DNA of 38,877 nt, from assembly GCA_944390895.1 (NCBI GenBank), contig CALXRQ010000017.1, positions 1 to 38,877 on the forward strand, written 5' to 3'. A program made the position numbers and the translations under genes. Below the pieces are notes generated by a model, which was given only the letters and a program-made list of their open reading frames with translations, ran no database searches and was not told the DNA's origin. Of the stretch, positions 24,236-32,281 are shown piece by piece. The DNA comes from an uncultured Alphaproteobacteria bacterium. Its GTDB lineage: Bacteria > Pseudomonadota > Alphaproteobacteria > RF32 > CAG-239. The first letter of the stretch is position 1; each line of letters starts with the position of its first letter.

Positions 24236-25588
24236 TTACAAATCGTTACTTTGCATCAATACTTCAAATCCGGTGTCAGTGTTGGCAAAACGGAGACGGC
24301 ATTGATAATATTCGGCAATGCAGCGCACGATGGACAGGCCGAGGCCGCTGCCTTTTTCGTTTTGTCCGGCCGGACGGTAGAAACGCTGTCCGAGTTTGTC
24401 AAGATGTCTGCTCTCGACCGTCACGCCCGAATTGGTCACGACCAGAGCTTCGTCTTGAATCCGAATATCTATGGCAGCGCCTTCGGGACTGTATTTGATG
24501 GCGTTATCCAGCAGATTGCGCACCACCAGCGAGCACAGAACCGGATTGCCGTTCCGGATAGGGCCGCAGCCCTCGATTTTATAACTGACGGCAATATTTT
24601 TGCCGGCGGCTTCATGGCGGTATTCGTCAATCATGGCAATAACCGTCTGCCGCCAGTCTATTTCTTCCTGATTAATCTGCGGCGCCGAAAGCGAAGATTC
24701 GACTTTTGACAGCGCCAGCAGCTGTTCCACCAGGCGCGAGGAGCGTTCAATGCCAAGCTGCAGCTTTTGCAGCGCCTGATTGCGGGTTTTTTCGTCATCG
24801 GCGGACATTTGCGCCACTTCCAGCTGAATTTTCAGCGCGGTCAGCGGCGTCCGCAGTTCATGCGCTGAATCGGCGATAAAGCTGCGTTCGCGTTCCAGCA
24901 TATTTTCAATCTGCGCCAAAAGCTGGTTCATGGCGCTGATCAGCGGCAGAATCTCGCTGGGAATGTTGTCCGCGGGCAGGGGAGACAAGTCGCCGCTGCG
25001 GCGGTTTTTAATGTCTTCCGCCAGTTTGTTGAGCGGCGCCAGTTCCCGGCTGATAATCAATATGGTTGCCAGCAGCAGAATCAGCAACCCTGCACCCCAC
25101 GGCGCGCAAAACTCTTCCAGCATGTCCCAGGCCATGTCTTCGCGGTATTCCAGTTCCTGTCCGACCGCAATCAGAAACTTGCCGTCGGCGGATTTCAGCC
25201 ATACGACGCGCCATTCTTCGTCGTCAACGATTTGGTTGACAAACGAGCCGCTGCGGTTTTGAAAAGAAAAGTCTTTGCCGTTTTCGTCGTCGTGGAAAAC
25301 CATGCGCCCGTCGGCGTCAAAAACCGCAAAACCGATGGCTTCGTCGTCATCGTCGGCATTGCGGATCTTGTCAATCAGCCGGTCGGTTTTTTTCTGGTGT
25401 TCCTTGGTGACGCCGTTCCAGTCCGTTGCGGCCAGCTGCCGGGCCAGAGCCATTTGATAGGTGTCAAAAAATTCGTCGGTTTTTTCCTTGGTTTCCAGCC
25501 ACGAGAAAACCCCCGCGGCGGCCCAGACCGCGCAGGCGATGAGCGTAAAAAATATAATCAGCCGGCTGCGTAAACTGAGCTTTTTCAT
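24236..25588 (-). CDS. QseC/PmrB-type sensor histidine kinase
   Basis: 450-residue inner-membrane kinase. First span about residues 9-29, a periplasmic sensor region of about 130 residues with [14 protein letters not shown], second span about 164-182, a HAMP-like linker ([15 protein letters not shown]), the dimerisation/phosphotransfer helix with His243 in [18 protein letters not shown], and the HATPase domain: [13 protein letters not shown] (N box), and the glycine box [16 protein letters not shown]. This layout fits the QseC/PmrB/TctE branch. It overlaps the regulator gene by four bases (ATGA), so the two are translationally coupled. The signal cannot be read from sequence; QseC relatives respond to ferric iron, catecholamines or are tuned by YgiW-type partners. 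Confidence 0.94.
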   Translation of the reverse strand: MKKLSLRSRLIIFFTLIACAVWAAAGVFSWLETKEKTDEFFDTYQMALARQLAATDWNGVTKEHQKKTDRLIDKIRNADDDDEAIGFAVFDADGRMVFHDDENGKDFSFQNRSGSFVNQIVDDEEWRVVWLKSADGKFLIAVGQELEYREDMAWDMLEEFCAPWGAGLLILLLATILIISRELAPLNKLAEDIKNRRSGDLSPLPADNIPSEILPLISAMNQLLAQIENMLERERSFIADSAHELRTPLTALKIQLEVAQMSADDEKTRNQALQKLQLGIERSSRLVEQLLALSKVESSLSAPQINQEEIDWRQTVIAMIDEYRHEAAGKNIAVSYKIEGCGPIRNGNPVLCSLVVRNLLDNAIKYSPEGAAIDIRIQDEALVVTNSGVTVESRHLDKLGQRFYRPAGQNEKGSGLGLSIVRCIAEYYQCRLRFANTDTGFEVLMQSNDL

Positions 25589-26244
25589 GCGTCCTCCAGA
25601 ATATAACCGATTTTGTTGATGGTCTTAATGATGTTTTTGCCCAGTTTCCGCCGCAAATGGTGCACGTGAACTTCCACGGCGTTGCTGGCCACTTCATCGT
25701 CCCAGGAATAGATTTTGCTTTCAATGGTTTCTTTGGAAAGCACCCGGTTTTTGTTGAGCAGCAACAGTTCCAGCAGAGCGGTTTCCTTGGGCGACAAAGC
25801 CGCTTCCTGCCCGTCGAGCAGGGTTTTGCGGGTCTGCGGGTTGAAAATGATGTTTTTATAAGATATGACTGCGGCGCTGACGCCGTTGTTGCGGCGGATC
25901 AGCGCGTTGAGCCGGGCTTGGACTTCTCCGAGGGCAAAAGGCTTGGGCAGATAGTCGTCTGCCCCCAGGTTAAGCCCTTTGATGCGCTCGTCAACGTCGC
26001 CTCTTGCCGTCAAAATCAGAACCGGTTCCACGCGCCCCTGGCCGCGCCAGTGCTGCAAAATGGACAGTCCGTCGACTTCCGGCAGGCCCAGATCGAGGAT
26101 GACCGCGGCATAAGGCGCCTGAAACAGGGCTTCTTCGCCGTCGGCGCCGTTGGCAAACCAGTCAACCGTAAAACCGGATTTCTCCAGGCCGACTTTCAGT
26201 CCATCGCCGATTAAGGGGTCATCTTCGATCAGTAAAACGCGCAT
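25585..26244 (-). CDS. OmpR/QseB-type response regulator
   Basis: 219-residue response regulator. Receiver domain: acidic pair in [13 protein letters not shown], phospho-acceptor Asp51 in [12 protein letters not shown], conserved Thr in ILTARG, Lys in [10 protein letters not shown]. The C-terminal winged helix (about 125-219) shows [25 protein letters not shown] and [13 protein letters not shown]...[11 protein letters not shown], the OmpR/PhoB recognition helix and wing. It lies between a YgiW-type gene (17-base gap) and the kinase (four-base overlap), matching the ygiW-qseB-qseC operon of gammaproteobacteria. AAGGA precedes the start. The likely binding site is the CTTAA repeat upstream of the operon. 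Confidence 0.94.
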   Translation of the reverse strand: MRVLLIEDDPLIGDGLKVGLEKSGFTVDWFANGADGEEALFQAPYAAVILDLGLPEVDGLSILQHWRGQGRVEPVLILTARGDVDERIKGLNLGADDYLPKPFALGEVQARLNALIRRNNGVSAAVISYKNIIFNPQTRKTLLDGQEAALSPKETALLELLLLNKNRVLSKETIESKIYSWDDEVASNAVEVHVHHLRRKLGKNIIKTINKIGYILEDA

Positions 26245-26261
26245 CTTTGCAGTCCTTTGCC

Positions 26262-26639
26262 TTATTTTTTCAGCTCAATGCTGTCAACGTCAATTTCAGT
26301 GTCGCGCAGCATTTCCTTGTCCACTTCGCCGCGGATGATGACGGTGTCTTTCGGGGTGACGTTCAAACCTCTCCAGTCGTCATCGTCAATTTCGACAATA
26401 ACAGTTCCGGTGGCGTCTTTAAACATATATTTTTCATGTCCGAGACTTTTTTCAATCTGTCCGCTCAAAACGACCGCCGTATCGTCTCTCATCTCCAGAG
26501 CCTGCGCAACGGTGGAAGTGTCCAGCCCCGGACCCTGGAAACCGCCGCGGGCCTGCGGGCCTTGAAAGCCGGAAGCCATGGCGCCGGAAGAAAGGGTAAC
26601 GGCCAGAGCGAAAACGGAAGCGGTAAGTAATTTGTTCAT
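26262..26639 (-). CDS. YgiW/YdeI-type OB-fold periplasmic stress protein
   Basis: 125-residue secreted protein of the BOF (bacterial OB-fold) family. Signal peptide about 1-23 ([22 protein letters not shown], cleavage near ASG), then a Gly/Pro-rich segment ([14 protein letters not shown]) and the OB domain: [48 protein letters not shown] followed by [12 protein letters not shown] and IDVDSIEL, all typical of the family. AAGGAG precedes the ATG at 26639 by nine bases. First gene of a three-gene operon with the QseBC-like pair, as reported for Aggregatibacter and other gammaproteobacteria, where YgiW contributes to stress tolerance and to QseBC signalling. Confidence 0.92.
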   Translation of the reverse strand: MNKLLTASVFALAVTLSSGAMASGFQGPQARGGFQGPGLDTSTVAQALEMRDDTAVVLSGQIEKSLGHEKYMFKDATGTVIVEIDDDDWRGLNVTPKDTVIIRGEVDKEMLRDTEIDVDSIELKK

Positions 26640-26679
26640 GTGGTTTCTCCTTATAAAGTTAAACTTGTTTGCTTGGTAC

Positions 26680-26717
26680 ATTCTCACTTCAACATTCTGA
26701 ACTTAAGGAACGCTTAA
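26680..26717 (-). promoter_or_regulatory. QseB/PmrA-type box and promoter of the ygiW operon
   Basis: CTTAA-GGAACG-CTTAA at 26702-26717 (plus reading), i.e. two palindromic CTTAAG hexamers with an 11-base period. This equals the CTTAA-N6-CTTAA element described for QseB of Aggregatibacter and resembles the PmrA box. The proximal hexamer sits where a -35 would be, 16 bases from GAGAAT (26685-26680), as expected for an OmpR-family activator. Autoregulation is the simplest reading. Confidence 0.7.
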
Positions 26718-26745
26718 GGAATGAAAAAAAATTAAATTTTTTTGT

Positions 26746-26774
26746 TTGATAAGGTTTTCAATCCGTTTTACAAT
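26746..26774 (+). promoter_or_regulatory. Predicted promoter of the acetyltransferase gene
   Basis: TTGATA (26746-26751), 17-base spacer, TACAAT (26769-26774), 25 bases before the ATG at 26800. It starts 29 bases from the CTTAA box, which could therefore influence both directions. Confidence 0.6.
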
Positions 26775-26799
26775 TTCCGAAAATAAGAAGGAGAACCGC

Positions 26800-27411
26800 A
26801 TGACAGAAAAGGAACTTATGCTTTCCGGGCAGTTGTACATCGCCAAAGACAAAGAACTGGCCGAAGATTTTTCCCGTGCCAAAAAACTGTTGAGACTTTT
26901 TAATCAGACCACGGAAGAAGAACCGGAAAAAAGAAGAGACATTATCAGCCGGCTTTTTTCCCGAAGCGGCAAAGACGTCTGGATTGAACCGCCGTTTTAC
27001 TGCGATTACGGCTGTCATATTTCGGTGGGCGATTCTTTTTATGCCAACTATGACTGTATTGTTATCGACGTTTGCGACGTCACCATCGGAAACAACGTGT
27101 TTTTCGGCCCCCGGGTCTGTGTCTATACCGCCGCGCATCCGCTGTCGGCCGCCGTGCGCAACACCGGGCTGGAATACGGTAAAAAGGTCTCAATCGGCAG
27201 CAATGTCTGGATCGGCGGTAACACCGTCATCAACCCCGGAGTCAGCATCGGCAGCAACGTGGTCATCGGTTCGGGCTCGGTCGTGACCAAAGATGTTCCC
27301 GACAACGTCGTCGCCGCAGGCAATCCTTGCCGCGTGCTGCGGGAGATAACGGAAGAGGACGAGCGTTTCTGGCGGAAAAAAGAACTAGAGTACCGCCGCG
27401 GAAAAAAATAG
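26800..27411 (+). CDS. Maltose/galactoside O-acetyltransferase family protein
   Basis: 203-residue left-handed beta-helix acetyltransferase of the Maa/LacA/NodL group, which transfers acetyl from acetyl-CoA to sugar hydroxyls. The N-terminal Maa cap (MTEKELMLSGQLYIAKDKELAEDFSRAKKLLRLFN) is followed by hexapeptide repeats: IEPPFYCDYGCHISVGDSF, VTIGNNVFFGPRV, VSIGSNVWIGGNTVINPGVSIGSNVVIGSGSVVTKDVPDNVVAAGNPCRVLR. The catalytic histidine is in YTAAHPL. AAGGAG six bases before the ATG at 26800 sets the start. The natural acceptor is not known for most members. Single gene, divergent from the ygiW operon, ending near a terminator. Confidence 0.92.
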   Translation: MTEKELMLSGQLYIAKDKELAEDFSRAKKLLRLFNQTTEEEPEKRRDIISRLFSRSGKDVWIEPPFYCDYGCHISVGDSFYANYDCIVIDVCDVTIGNNVFFGPRVCVYTAAHPLSAAVRNTGLEYGKKVSIGSNVWIGGNTVINPGVSIGSNVVIGSGSVVTKDVPDNVVAAGNPCRVLREITEEDERFWRKKELEYRRGKK

Positions 27412-27461
27412 TCTTTTATTTGCGGCCGTTTTTAACCGTGCGGCGTTTTGTTATAAGTCCG

Positions 27462-27495
27462 AAAAAAAAAGCACCCGGTGACGGGTGCTTTTAAT
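27462..27495. terminator. Terminator between convergent genes
   Basis: Stem GCACCCG (27471-27477) with CGGGTGC (27482-27488), loop GTGA, TTTT on plus and nine T on minus. Strongest for the minus-strand 27513 gene. Confidence 0.88.
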
Positions 27496-27512
27496 GTTTA
27501 TCGGCAGACGGA

Positions 27513-28241
27513 TTATGCCGCTTTGAGAATTTTTTTACGGATCTTTCTTTTTTCAAAGAAACCGCTGACGCCGATTCTTCGGAAAAAGTCCTTCTGGTCA
27601 ATACGTTCCCAGTTGTCTTTTAACCAGAAACTGTACTTTTTATACCTTTGCGGCGTGACAAAATGCTCATACAGCGTCTCAAACGAGAGTTGAGAACAAG
27701 CTATCTCCCACATCGTCTCATAGACTTGCCGGCCTGAAAGCTTGAAGTTTGAACCGCCAAGCATAAAACTACCAAGGGTTTCGCCTTGGGGTGTCAGATG
27801 GTCAAGCAGTCCGAAGACAATTTTTCGGGTATGTTCGGCTGCATTGGTTTTCAGACAGAAAGGAGTCTGTTTTACCAAAAAACTCCAGCAGGCGTCAGAC
27901 ATCAGTCCGTATTGGTCATAAGCCGCGGAATATTTTTGATAAGCCGGCGGAAGACTGTTAATCAGATGATGCGCTTCATGCAGAACCGCGCCTTTTGAAA
28001 GCCGTTGCAAAGCCAGTTCCAACAGAATTTCACCGCTGTAGGAGTCATTGCGGTACAGTTCCGGTGCATAATCGGCCATAAGCTGCATAAAGTCGTCTCC
28101 GATTCGCCATCCGCGCGTATCCTGACCGCCGATAACGACAATTTTGGGCAGAATGACCTCGTCAGCCAGCTGTCTGCCGTTCATGTGCTGTAAAGTTTTG
28201 ATCTCAACGCCGCTTAATTCGGCAATTTTTTGTAATAACAT
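27513..28241 (-). CDS. Hypothetical protein with HEAHH (HExxH) motif
   Basis: 242-residue protein of unknown family. Residues 86-96 read VLHEAHHLINS, an HExxH zinc signature (His88, Glu89, His92) in a predicted helix that follows a short helix (EILLELALQRLSKG). Downstream acidic candidates for a third ligand include Asp and Glu residues in the YDQYGLMSDACW region (105-120), but none is clearly placed. There is no signal peptide or membrane span; the C-terminal 40 residues are very basic (RYKKYSFWLKDNWERIDQKDFFRR, KRKIRKKI). The start ATG has no Shine-Dalgarno; a strong promoter lies about 110 bases upstream. It diverges from a membrane-anchored lysozyme-like gene, sharing a palindromic double promoter. 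Metallopeptidase activity is only suggested by the motif. Confidence 0.75.
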   Translation of the reverse strand: MLLQKIAELSGVEIKTLQHMNGRQLADEVILPKIVVIGGQDTRGWRIGDDFMQLMADYAPELYRNDSYSGEILLELALQRLSKGAVLHEAHHLINSLPPAYQKYSAAYDQYGLMSDACWSFLVKQTPFCLKTNAAEHTRKIVFGLLDHLTPQGETLGSFMLGGSNFKLSGRQVYETMWEIACSQLSFETLYEHFVTPQRYKKYSFWLKDNWERIDQKDFFRRIGVSGFFEKRKIRKKILKAA

Positions 28242-28350
28242 ATTTATTAAATTTTTAATGATGAATACTGGTTATCACGCTATTGCCAAGGCCTGAGAGT
28301 AAAACTCCGACATTCTTGATTATAGACATAATAACTTTTTGTTAAATATG

Positions 28351-28379
28351 AATATATGACTTTCTGAAAATTTTGTCAA
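28351..28379 (-). promoter_or_regulatory. Predicted promoter of the 27513-28241 gene
   Basis: Minus strand TTGACA (28379-28374), 17-base spacer, TATATT (28356-28351); close to consensus. Predicted leader of about 100 bases. Together with the plus-strand promoter at 28387 it accounts for most of the 334-base gap between the divergent genes. Confidence 0.72.
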
Positions 28380-28386
28380 CATTATG

Positions 28387-28415
28387 TTGCAAAAGGATAT
28401 TTTTTATGCTATATT
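28387..28415 (+). promoter_or_regulatory. Predicted promoter of the 28576 gene
   Basis: TTGCAA (28387-28392), 17-base spacer, TATATT (28410-28415). The two divergent -35 hexamers are only seven bases apart and a CAACAT-T-ATGTTG palindrome (28377-28389) bridges them. Predicted leader of about 150 bases, in which I see nothing else definite. Confidence 0.65.
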
Positions 28416-28575
28416 CTAACCCGTTATTGTAAGTATGTGTCTATTATTCTGAAAAGTTAATGTCTGAGAAATTAAGCAGGGCTTGGTTTTTTGGGTGAAT
28501 TGATTCTGTTTCGGATTTTTAGATGCGTATTTGCAATGCGGGACAAAAAATATTCACCTTATAAAACAAAATAGT

Positions 28576-29586
28576 ATGAACACGATTTTCTCTCTGAAGA
28601 AAAAGACCGCTTACAGCGGCGAGATCGTAATGCGTTACAATCTCAAGAGTATTTTGAAATGGACGATCATTCTGACTGCAATGGCTCTGATCTGCGCCAT
28701 TGTCTACGGTATCGTCCGCGGAGCAATCTGGTTGTTTGAAGCCATGATGCCGGTGTTTGCCTGGGTAGGAGACCACTGGCTGGGCACAATTCTTATCCTG
28801 CTGGCGCTTGCCGGTTTGGTCTGGGCAGGAATTCTGGGCTGGTACCGTAAACTGTTCAGATACGGCCGGGAAAAAATGCGGAACCGAAAAGGTTCCTGGC
28901 TGTGGCTGCTGGCGGCATTGCTTCTGTTGCTTTGCGGTTTTTTCGTCTGGAAAGGCTGCGGTACGGACAAACAAGAAACGCCAGAAACCGTATTCAAACA
29001 GGCTTTTGACGATGTGATTACGACCCGGGCTTATCTGGACGGTGTTCAGAACAAGGGCGGTAATCTTGCGCTGGTCGGTTTGAAATATGTTCAGGGTCTG
29101 TCGGTCAGGGAAATGTCCTTTGACGGCAAAACCTACGACGAAGCCGTTGCCATTGTGGCCAACGAGTGGCGTCCGCTGGTTATGGACAAGCTGGTTGTTG
29201 CCGACAAACTTGACAAGCAGCAGCTTTCCGTCGTCATTCTTGCCGCCATGCGGATGGGACCTTCGGGCTTTCAGTCATCGGCCTTTCTGGCAAAGCTGAA
29301 CGCCGGAAAATTTGACGAAGCTCTCAATGCTCTGTGTCTGCAAAAAGACGGAGAAGCGCCGCGCAAAGTGGGAGAAGAACCGCAAAAGTACTTCTATGTT
29401 CTGCGCCTGCTGTGGCAGCATCAGCTGAACATTGCCGACCTGTTGGACTATCCGATAATGTCTTATCTGGATGTTCCGCTGTCGGAGATGTATGACGCTA
29501 ACGGCCGTCACCGCTTCAGCGCCGAGATTGCCGCCAAACTGAAAAAAGGCGTCAACTCAACGCCGCGTCAGGCGCTCGGTCTTTAG
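28576..29586 (+). CDS. Membrane-anchored protein with degenerate GH24 lysozyme-like domain
   Basis: 336-residue protein. Three membrane segments (about 28-50, 68-90, 105-122; e.g. LGTILILLALAGLVWAGILGWY), then a soluble region. Residues about 145-255 resemble the T4-type lysozyme (GH24) fold: AYLDGVQNKGGN in the place of the usual Y-x-D-x-x-G segment, then YDEAVAIVANEW, KLDKQQLSVVILAAMRMGPSGFQSSAFLAKLNAGKFDEAL, which closely follows the family's C-terminal lobe (N-x-G-x-x-x-F-x-x-S-x-x-L-x-x-L-N). The catalytic Glu that should precede the Y-x-D segment is not seen (TTR instead), and the TIGYGH block is absent, so it may be inactive. Start: ATG 28576 chosen because coding-like codons begin there; ATG 28630 is possible, and neither has a strong Shine-Dalgarno. 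Phage-type lysozyme fold fused to a membrane anchor is unusual. Confidence 0.78.
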   Translation: MNTIFSLKKKTAYSGEIVMRYNLKSILKWTIILTAMALICAIVYGIVRGAIWLFEAMMPVFAWVGDHWLGTILILLALAGLVWAGILGWYRKLFRYGREKMRNRKGSWLWLLAALLLLLCGFFVWKGCGTDKQETPETVFKQAFDDVITTRAYLDGVQNKGGNLALVGLKYVQGLSVREMSFDGKTYDEAVAIVANEWRPLVMDKLVVADKLDKQQLSVVILAAMRMGPSGFQSSAFLAKLNAGKFDEALNALCLQKDGEAPRKVGEEPQKYFYVLRLLWQHQLNIADLLDYPIMSYLDVPLSEMYDANGRHRFSAEIAAKLKKGVNSTPRQALGL

Positions 29587-29603
29587 GCATTAACCCGTTA
29601 AAG

Positions 29604-29641
29604 GAAATCCTCGTTGCTGTAAAGCAGCGGGGATTTTTTTT
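29604..29641 (+). terminator. Terminator after the lysozyme-like gene
   Basis: Imperfect hairpin: AAATCC (from 29605) with GGATTT, inner GCTG/CAGC with loop TAAAG, followed by eight T. Confidence 0.75.
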
Positions 29642-29714
29642 GTATTATAAATATGTTAACCCTCTTGTTTTATATTTTGGACAGCAAAATCAACCGGCAG
29701 AAGGGGGACGAAAC

Positions 29715-30524
29715 ATGAAGATAGTAAAAATCCGCGGCGGACTGGGCAATCAGATGTTTCAGTATGCTTTCGGAAAAGCGCTGGAAAGGCAGGACAAAAA
29801 CGTATATTTTGATCTGGGCTGGTTTGGCAGAAAACATAAAGATACATCGGCGCGCAATTTTGACTTGAACTGTTTCAACGTTCGGCTGAAACCGGCATAT
29901 TTCTGGCAAAAGCTGTTTGGTCGGACCGTAAAGGAAAAGCAGGCCAATATTTATGAGCCTGCACTGCTGGAACAACCGGGACGCGTGATTTTTTCCGGAT
30001 ATTTTCAGTCAGAGGACTATTTCAAAAAACTGCGGCCGGAATTGTTGCTTGATTTCAGCCTGAAAGCGCCGCTGAACGATAACAATCAAAAAATACTGGC
30101 CGAAATCCGTCGAACCGATTCAGTTTCGCTGCACGTCCGCCGCGGAGATTATGTCAATTTGGCGCATATATACGGTGTCTGCGGTGAAAAATATTATAAT
30201 CGCGCCGTGGAATATATCAAAAAACAGGTTGCGGATCCGCATTTCTTTTTGTTTTCGGATGATGTCGCCTGGGTTCGGGAAAATATCAAAATTGATGCGC
30301 CTTGCACGATCGTGGACGTCAATGACGGCAAAACCGCCTGTTGCGATATGGAACTGATGCGAAACTGCCGGCATAATATTATAGCCAATTCGAGTTTTTC
30401 CTGGTGGGGCGCCTGGCTCAACGAAAATAAGGATAAAATCGTCATTTGCCCGGAACAATGGTTTGCGGACGGCCGTCAAACCGACATCATCTGCAAAGAT
30501 TGGATTAAGATAAGCGTTTTCTGA
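29715..30524 (+). CDS. GT11 family alpha-1,2-fucosyltransferase
   Basis: 269-residue glycosyltransferase family 11 enzyme, which transfers fucose from GDP-fucose in alpha-1,2 linkage to galactose-type acceptors. Seen: the N-terminal signature IRGGLGNQMFQYAFGKAL (6-22), the GDP-binding motif HVRRGDYV (140-147), the later FLFSDDVAWVREN and the ANSSFSWWGAWLN motif (224-236). No transmembrane segment, so it is cytoplasmic or peripheral. ATG 29715 follows AAGGGGGAC. The frame to 29640 is not supported. It stands alone: no other glycosyltransferase, flippase or GDP-fucose gene is adjacent. Similar enzymes in gut bacteria build host-like H-antigen structures; that role here is inference. Confidence 0.92.
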   Translation: MKIVKIRGGLGNQMFQYAFGKALERQDKNVYFDLGWFGRKHKDTSARNFDLNCFNVRLKPAYFWQKLFGRTVKEKQANIYEPALLEQPGRVIFSGYFQSEDYFKKLRPELLLDFSLKAPLNDNNQKILAEIRRTDSVSLHVRRGDYVNLAHIYGVCGEKYYNRAVEYIKKQVADPHFFLFSDDVAWVRENIKIDAPCTIVDVNDGKTACCDMELMRNCRHNIIANSSFSWWGAWLNENKDKIVICPEQWFADGRQTDIICKDWIKISVF

Positions 30525-30543
30525 GGCTGATTATTCTGAAAAA

Positions 30544-31083
30544 CTACAAGGCCGTCCCTTTTGTCGGCCGAAACAGGCGCGACATATCAACGCCCTCAAG
30601 TTCAAGCAGTTTGATTTTTATGTCCAGGCCGCCCGCATAGCCGGTCAGGCTGCCGTTGGAGCCGACAACCCGGTGGCAGGGGATGATGATGGAAACGGGA
30701 TTATGCCCGACCGCGCCGCCGACGGCCTGTGCCGACATTCGTGTCCGTCCCAGCCGTTTGGCGGCTTGTTTGGCGATGTCGCCGTAAGTGATGACTTTGC
30801 CGTAGGGAATTTCGCGAAGGATGTTCCATACCGTCTGTCGGAACTCTCCGCCGATGGGCGCCAGCGGCAGTTCGGATATTTCCGGCTTCTGTCCCCGAAA
30901 ATATCTGTCCAGCCAGTTTTTTGCCAGACAAAATACAGGCAAATCGTCGTTCTGCTGCATTTCTTCCCTGACGGTATCGGCAAAATATTTTTGTTTTTCT
31001 ATCCACAATCCGGAAATGCTGCGCCCGTCAGAGCAAAGGGTAATGGTGCCGACGGGTGAAGCATAACAGGTTTTGTAAAACAT
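30544..31083 (-). CDS. ogt: Methylated-DNA-protein cysteine methyltransferase (Ogt)
   Basis: 179-residue O6-alkylguanine-DNA alkyltransferase, a suicide repair protein. The acceptor is Cys136 in IIIPCHRVVGSNGSLTGYAGG; upstream are the helix-turn-helix region with the arginine finger (GKVITYGDIAKQAAKRLGRTRMSAQAVGGAVGHNP). The N-terminal part (MFYKTCYASPVGTITLCSDG) fits the Ogt type without an Ada regulatory domain. Start ATG 31083 has AAAGG nine bases upstream; the frame to 31143 has no such site. Convergent with the fucosyltransferase gene, 19 bases apart, with no clear terminator between. Confidence 0.95.
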   Translation of the reverse strand: MFYKTCYASPVGTITLCSDGRSISGLWIEKQKYFADTVREEMQQNDDLPVFCLAKNWLDRYFRGQKPEISELPLAPIGGEFRQTVWNILREIPYGKVITYGDIAKQAAKRLGRTRMSAQAVGGAVGHNPVSIIIPCHRVVGSNGSLTGYAGGLDIKIKLLELEGVDMSRLFRPTKGTAL

Positions 31084-31194
31084 CTTTATGGCCTTTCGCT
31101 GCGAATGTTTTCCGTTGAAAATATTTTTGATTATTTTTCGCAAATGTCAACCGCTAAAAGATTACACTCCGTCATATCGTGCGGATAAAAAAGA

Positions 31195-31222
31195 TTGAAA
31201 ACTTTGTAGAAAACTATAAAAT
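31195..31222 (+). promoter_or_regulatory. Predicted promoter of the lipocalin-like gene
   Basis: TTGAAA (31195-31200), 16-base spacer, TAAAAT (31217-31222), 34 bases before the ATG. Confidence 0.45.
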
Positions 31223-31256
31223 CCGAGTAAGCTGAATTTTAGCCGGGAAAGTAAAT

Positions 31257-31619
31257 ATGAAACGTGCAAGTATATTTTTTATGGCCTGTCTTGTCTGTCT
31301 TCTGACCTCTTGCTGCGGAATGCAGCTTCGGGAACAGGCTTCCCTGATCGGACAATGGGTAGAACCCGTTCCCGGAAACGAGTCCGCGTTTCAGGGGTTT
31401 TCTTTGGAAAGCGGAGGCTTGGCTTCTTCCGTGAATATGGCCACGCTTCAGTATCAAACGTGGCGCCGGGACGGAAACCGGCTCGTCTTGTCCGGGAAAA
31501 GCATCGGCAACCGTCAGACGATTAATTTTGAAGATTCGTATGTAATCAAAAAGCTCACTTCCCGTGAGTTAATTCTCCAAAAAGGCAATGGAACTTTTGT
31601 TTTTCAAAGAAAAAATTAA
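31257..31619 (+). CDS. Lipocalin-like lipoprotein
   Basis: 120-residue predicted lipoprotein. Signal MKRASIFFMACLVCLLTSC with lipobox L-T-S-C (lipidated Cys19, with a second Cys next to it). The mature part starts LIGQWVEPV, then FSLESGGLASSVNMATLQYQTWRRDGNRLVLSGKSIGN, and ends SRELILQKGNGTFVFQRKN: the short beta-barrel pattern of small bacterial lipocalin-like domains (initial G-x-W, repeated beta strands). The GGGAAAG ahead of the ATG is a workable ribosome binding site. Ligand unknown. Followed 36 bases later by a broken gene. Confidence 0.82.
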   Translation: MKRASIFFMACLVCLLTSCCGMQLREQASLIGQWVEPVPGNESAFQGFSLESGGLASSVNMATLQYQTWRRDGNRLVLSGKSIGNRQTINFEDSYVIKKLTSRELILQKGNGTFVFQRKN

Positions 31620-31655
31620 AGGATAATAAGACGGCGGAAACGGAAAGCAGAAACT

Positions 31656-32227
31656 ATGATTGAAATTATTTTCGACCGCAATGCGGCAAATACTTTTTTG
31701 GGCGAAGAAAGGCCTGTCTTTGCCGTCAAGCGGAGCAATGCGGCAAGTTGGAGCGAATATCGGCGGCTGGCCCGGGAAATTCTGTCGGCGCATGAAAATG
31801 ACAAAATTGTGATTGTGCGCGGCACGGGCAGGGGTGTTTCAGTTAACTGGCTGGCGGTGGCTTTGTTTGCGGAATCATGTTTTAGGCAAAGCAGAACCGA
31901 AGCCGTGCTCTTGTCAGCGGAGATGCGGCTACGGCAAAAGAGTATCGACGCAAAGCCGAACTCCAATCTGCTCTGAAAAAGGCTTTTGAGGAGAAAGACG
32001 TTGTTGCTTTCGACAAGCTCTTATCCTCCGGAGCCGACATAAACTACGCCTACTATTATCCCTATGGAGATCACAAAATCACCTTATGGGAAAAGGTTAA
32101 CGGTACCAAAGGAAGAATGTTTGAGTATTTTATGACTCGCATGGACGTTCCCCAGGTAAAGAAACTTGTAGAGCAGAAAAAAGCTGAGAAAGAACTTATT
32201 ACTGCCCGCCGACTGCAAATAGCTTAA
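31656..32227 (+). pseudogene. Frameshifted remnant with ankyrin-like C-terminal part
   Basis: The frame starting at ATG 31656 runs to TGA at 31976 (106 residues, MIEIIFDRNAAN... VNWLAVALFAESC), but its last 30 residues look out of frame. In another frame the sequence 31886-32227 is open without any start codon and reads like real protein: GDAATAKEYRRKAELQSALKKAFEEKDVVAFDKLLSSGADINYAYYYP..., where ALKKAFEEKDVVAFDKLLSSGADIN matches an ankyrin repeat, and it ends in a charged helix. The simplest reading is one gene with a frameshift between about 31886 and 31976, or two fused fragments. It lies at the border of the AT-rich island. Confidence 0.5.
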
Positions 32228-32235
32228 AGCGCGGC

Positions 32236-32263
32236 AAATACAAAATTATGATAATTTGTATTT
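32236..32263. repeat. AT-rich inverted repeat ahead of the DUF1737 gene
   Basis: AAATACAAAATTA pairs with TAATTTGTATTT around TGA. It may be a weak terminator or an operator; it is placed just where the base composition changes. Confidence 0.4.
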
Positions 32264-32281
32264 ACAAATAAATTATTATTT

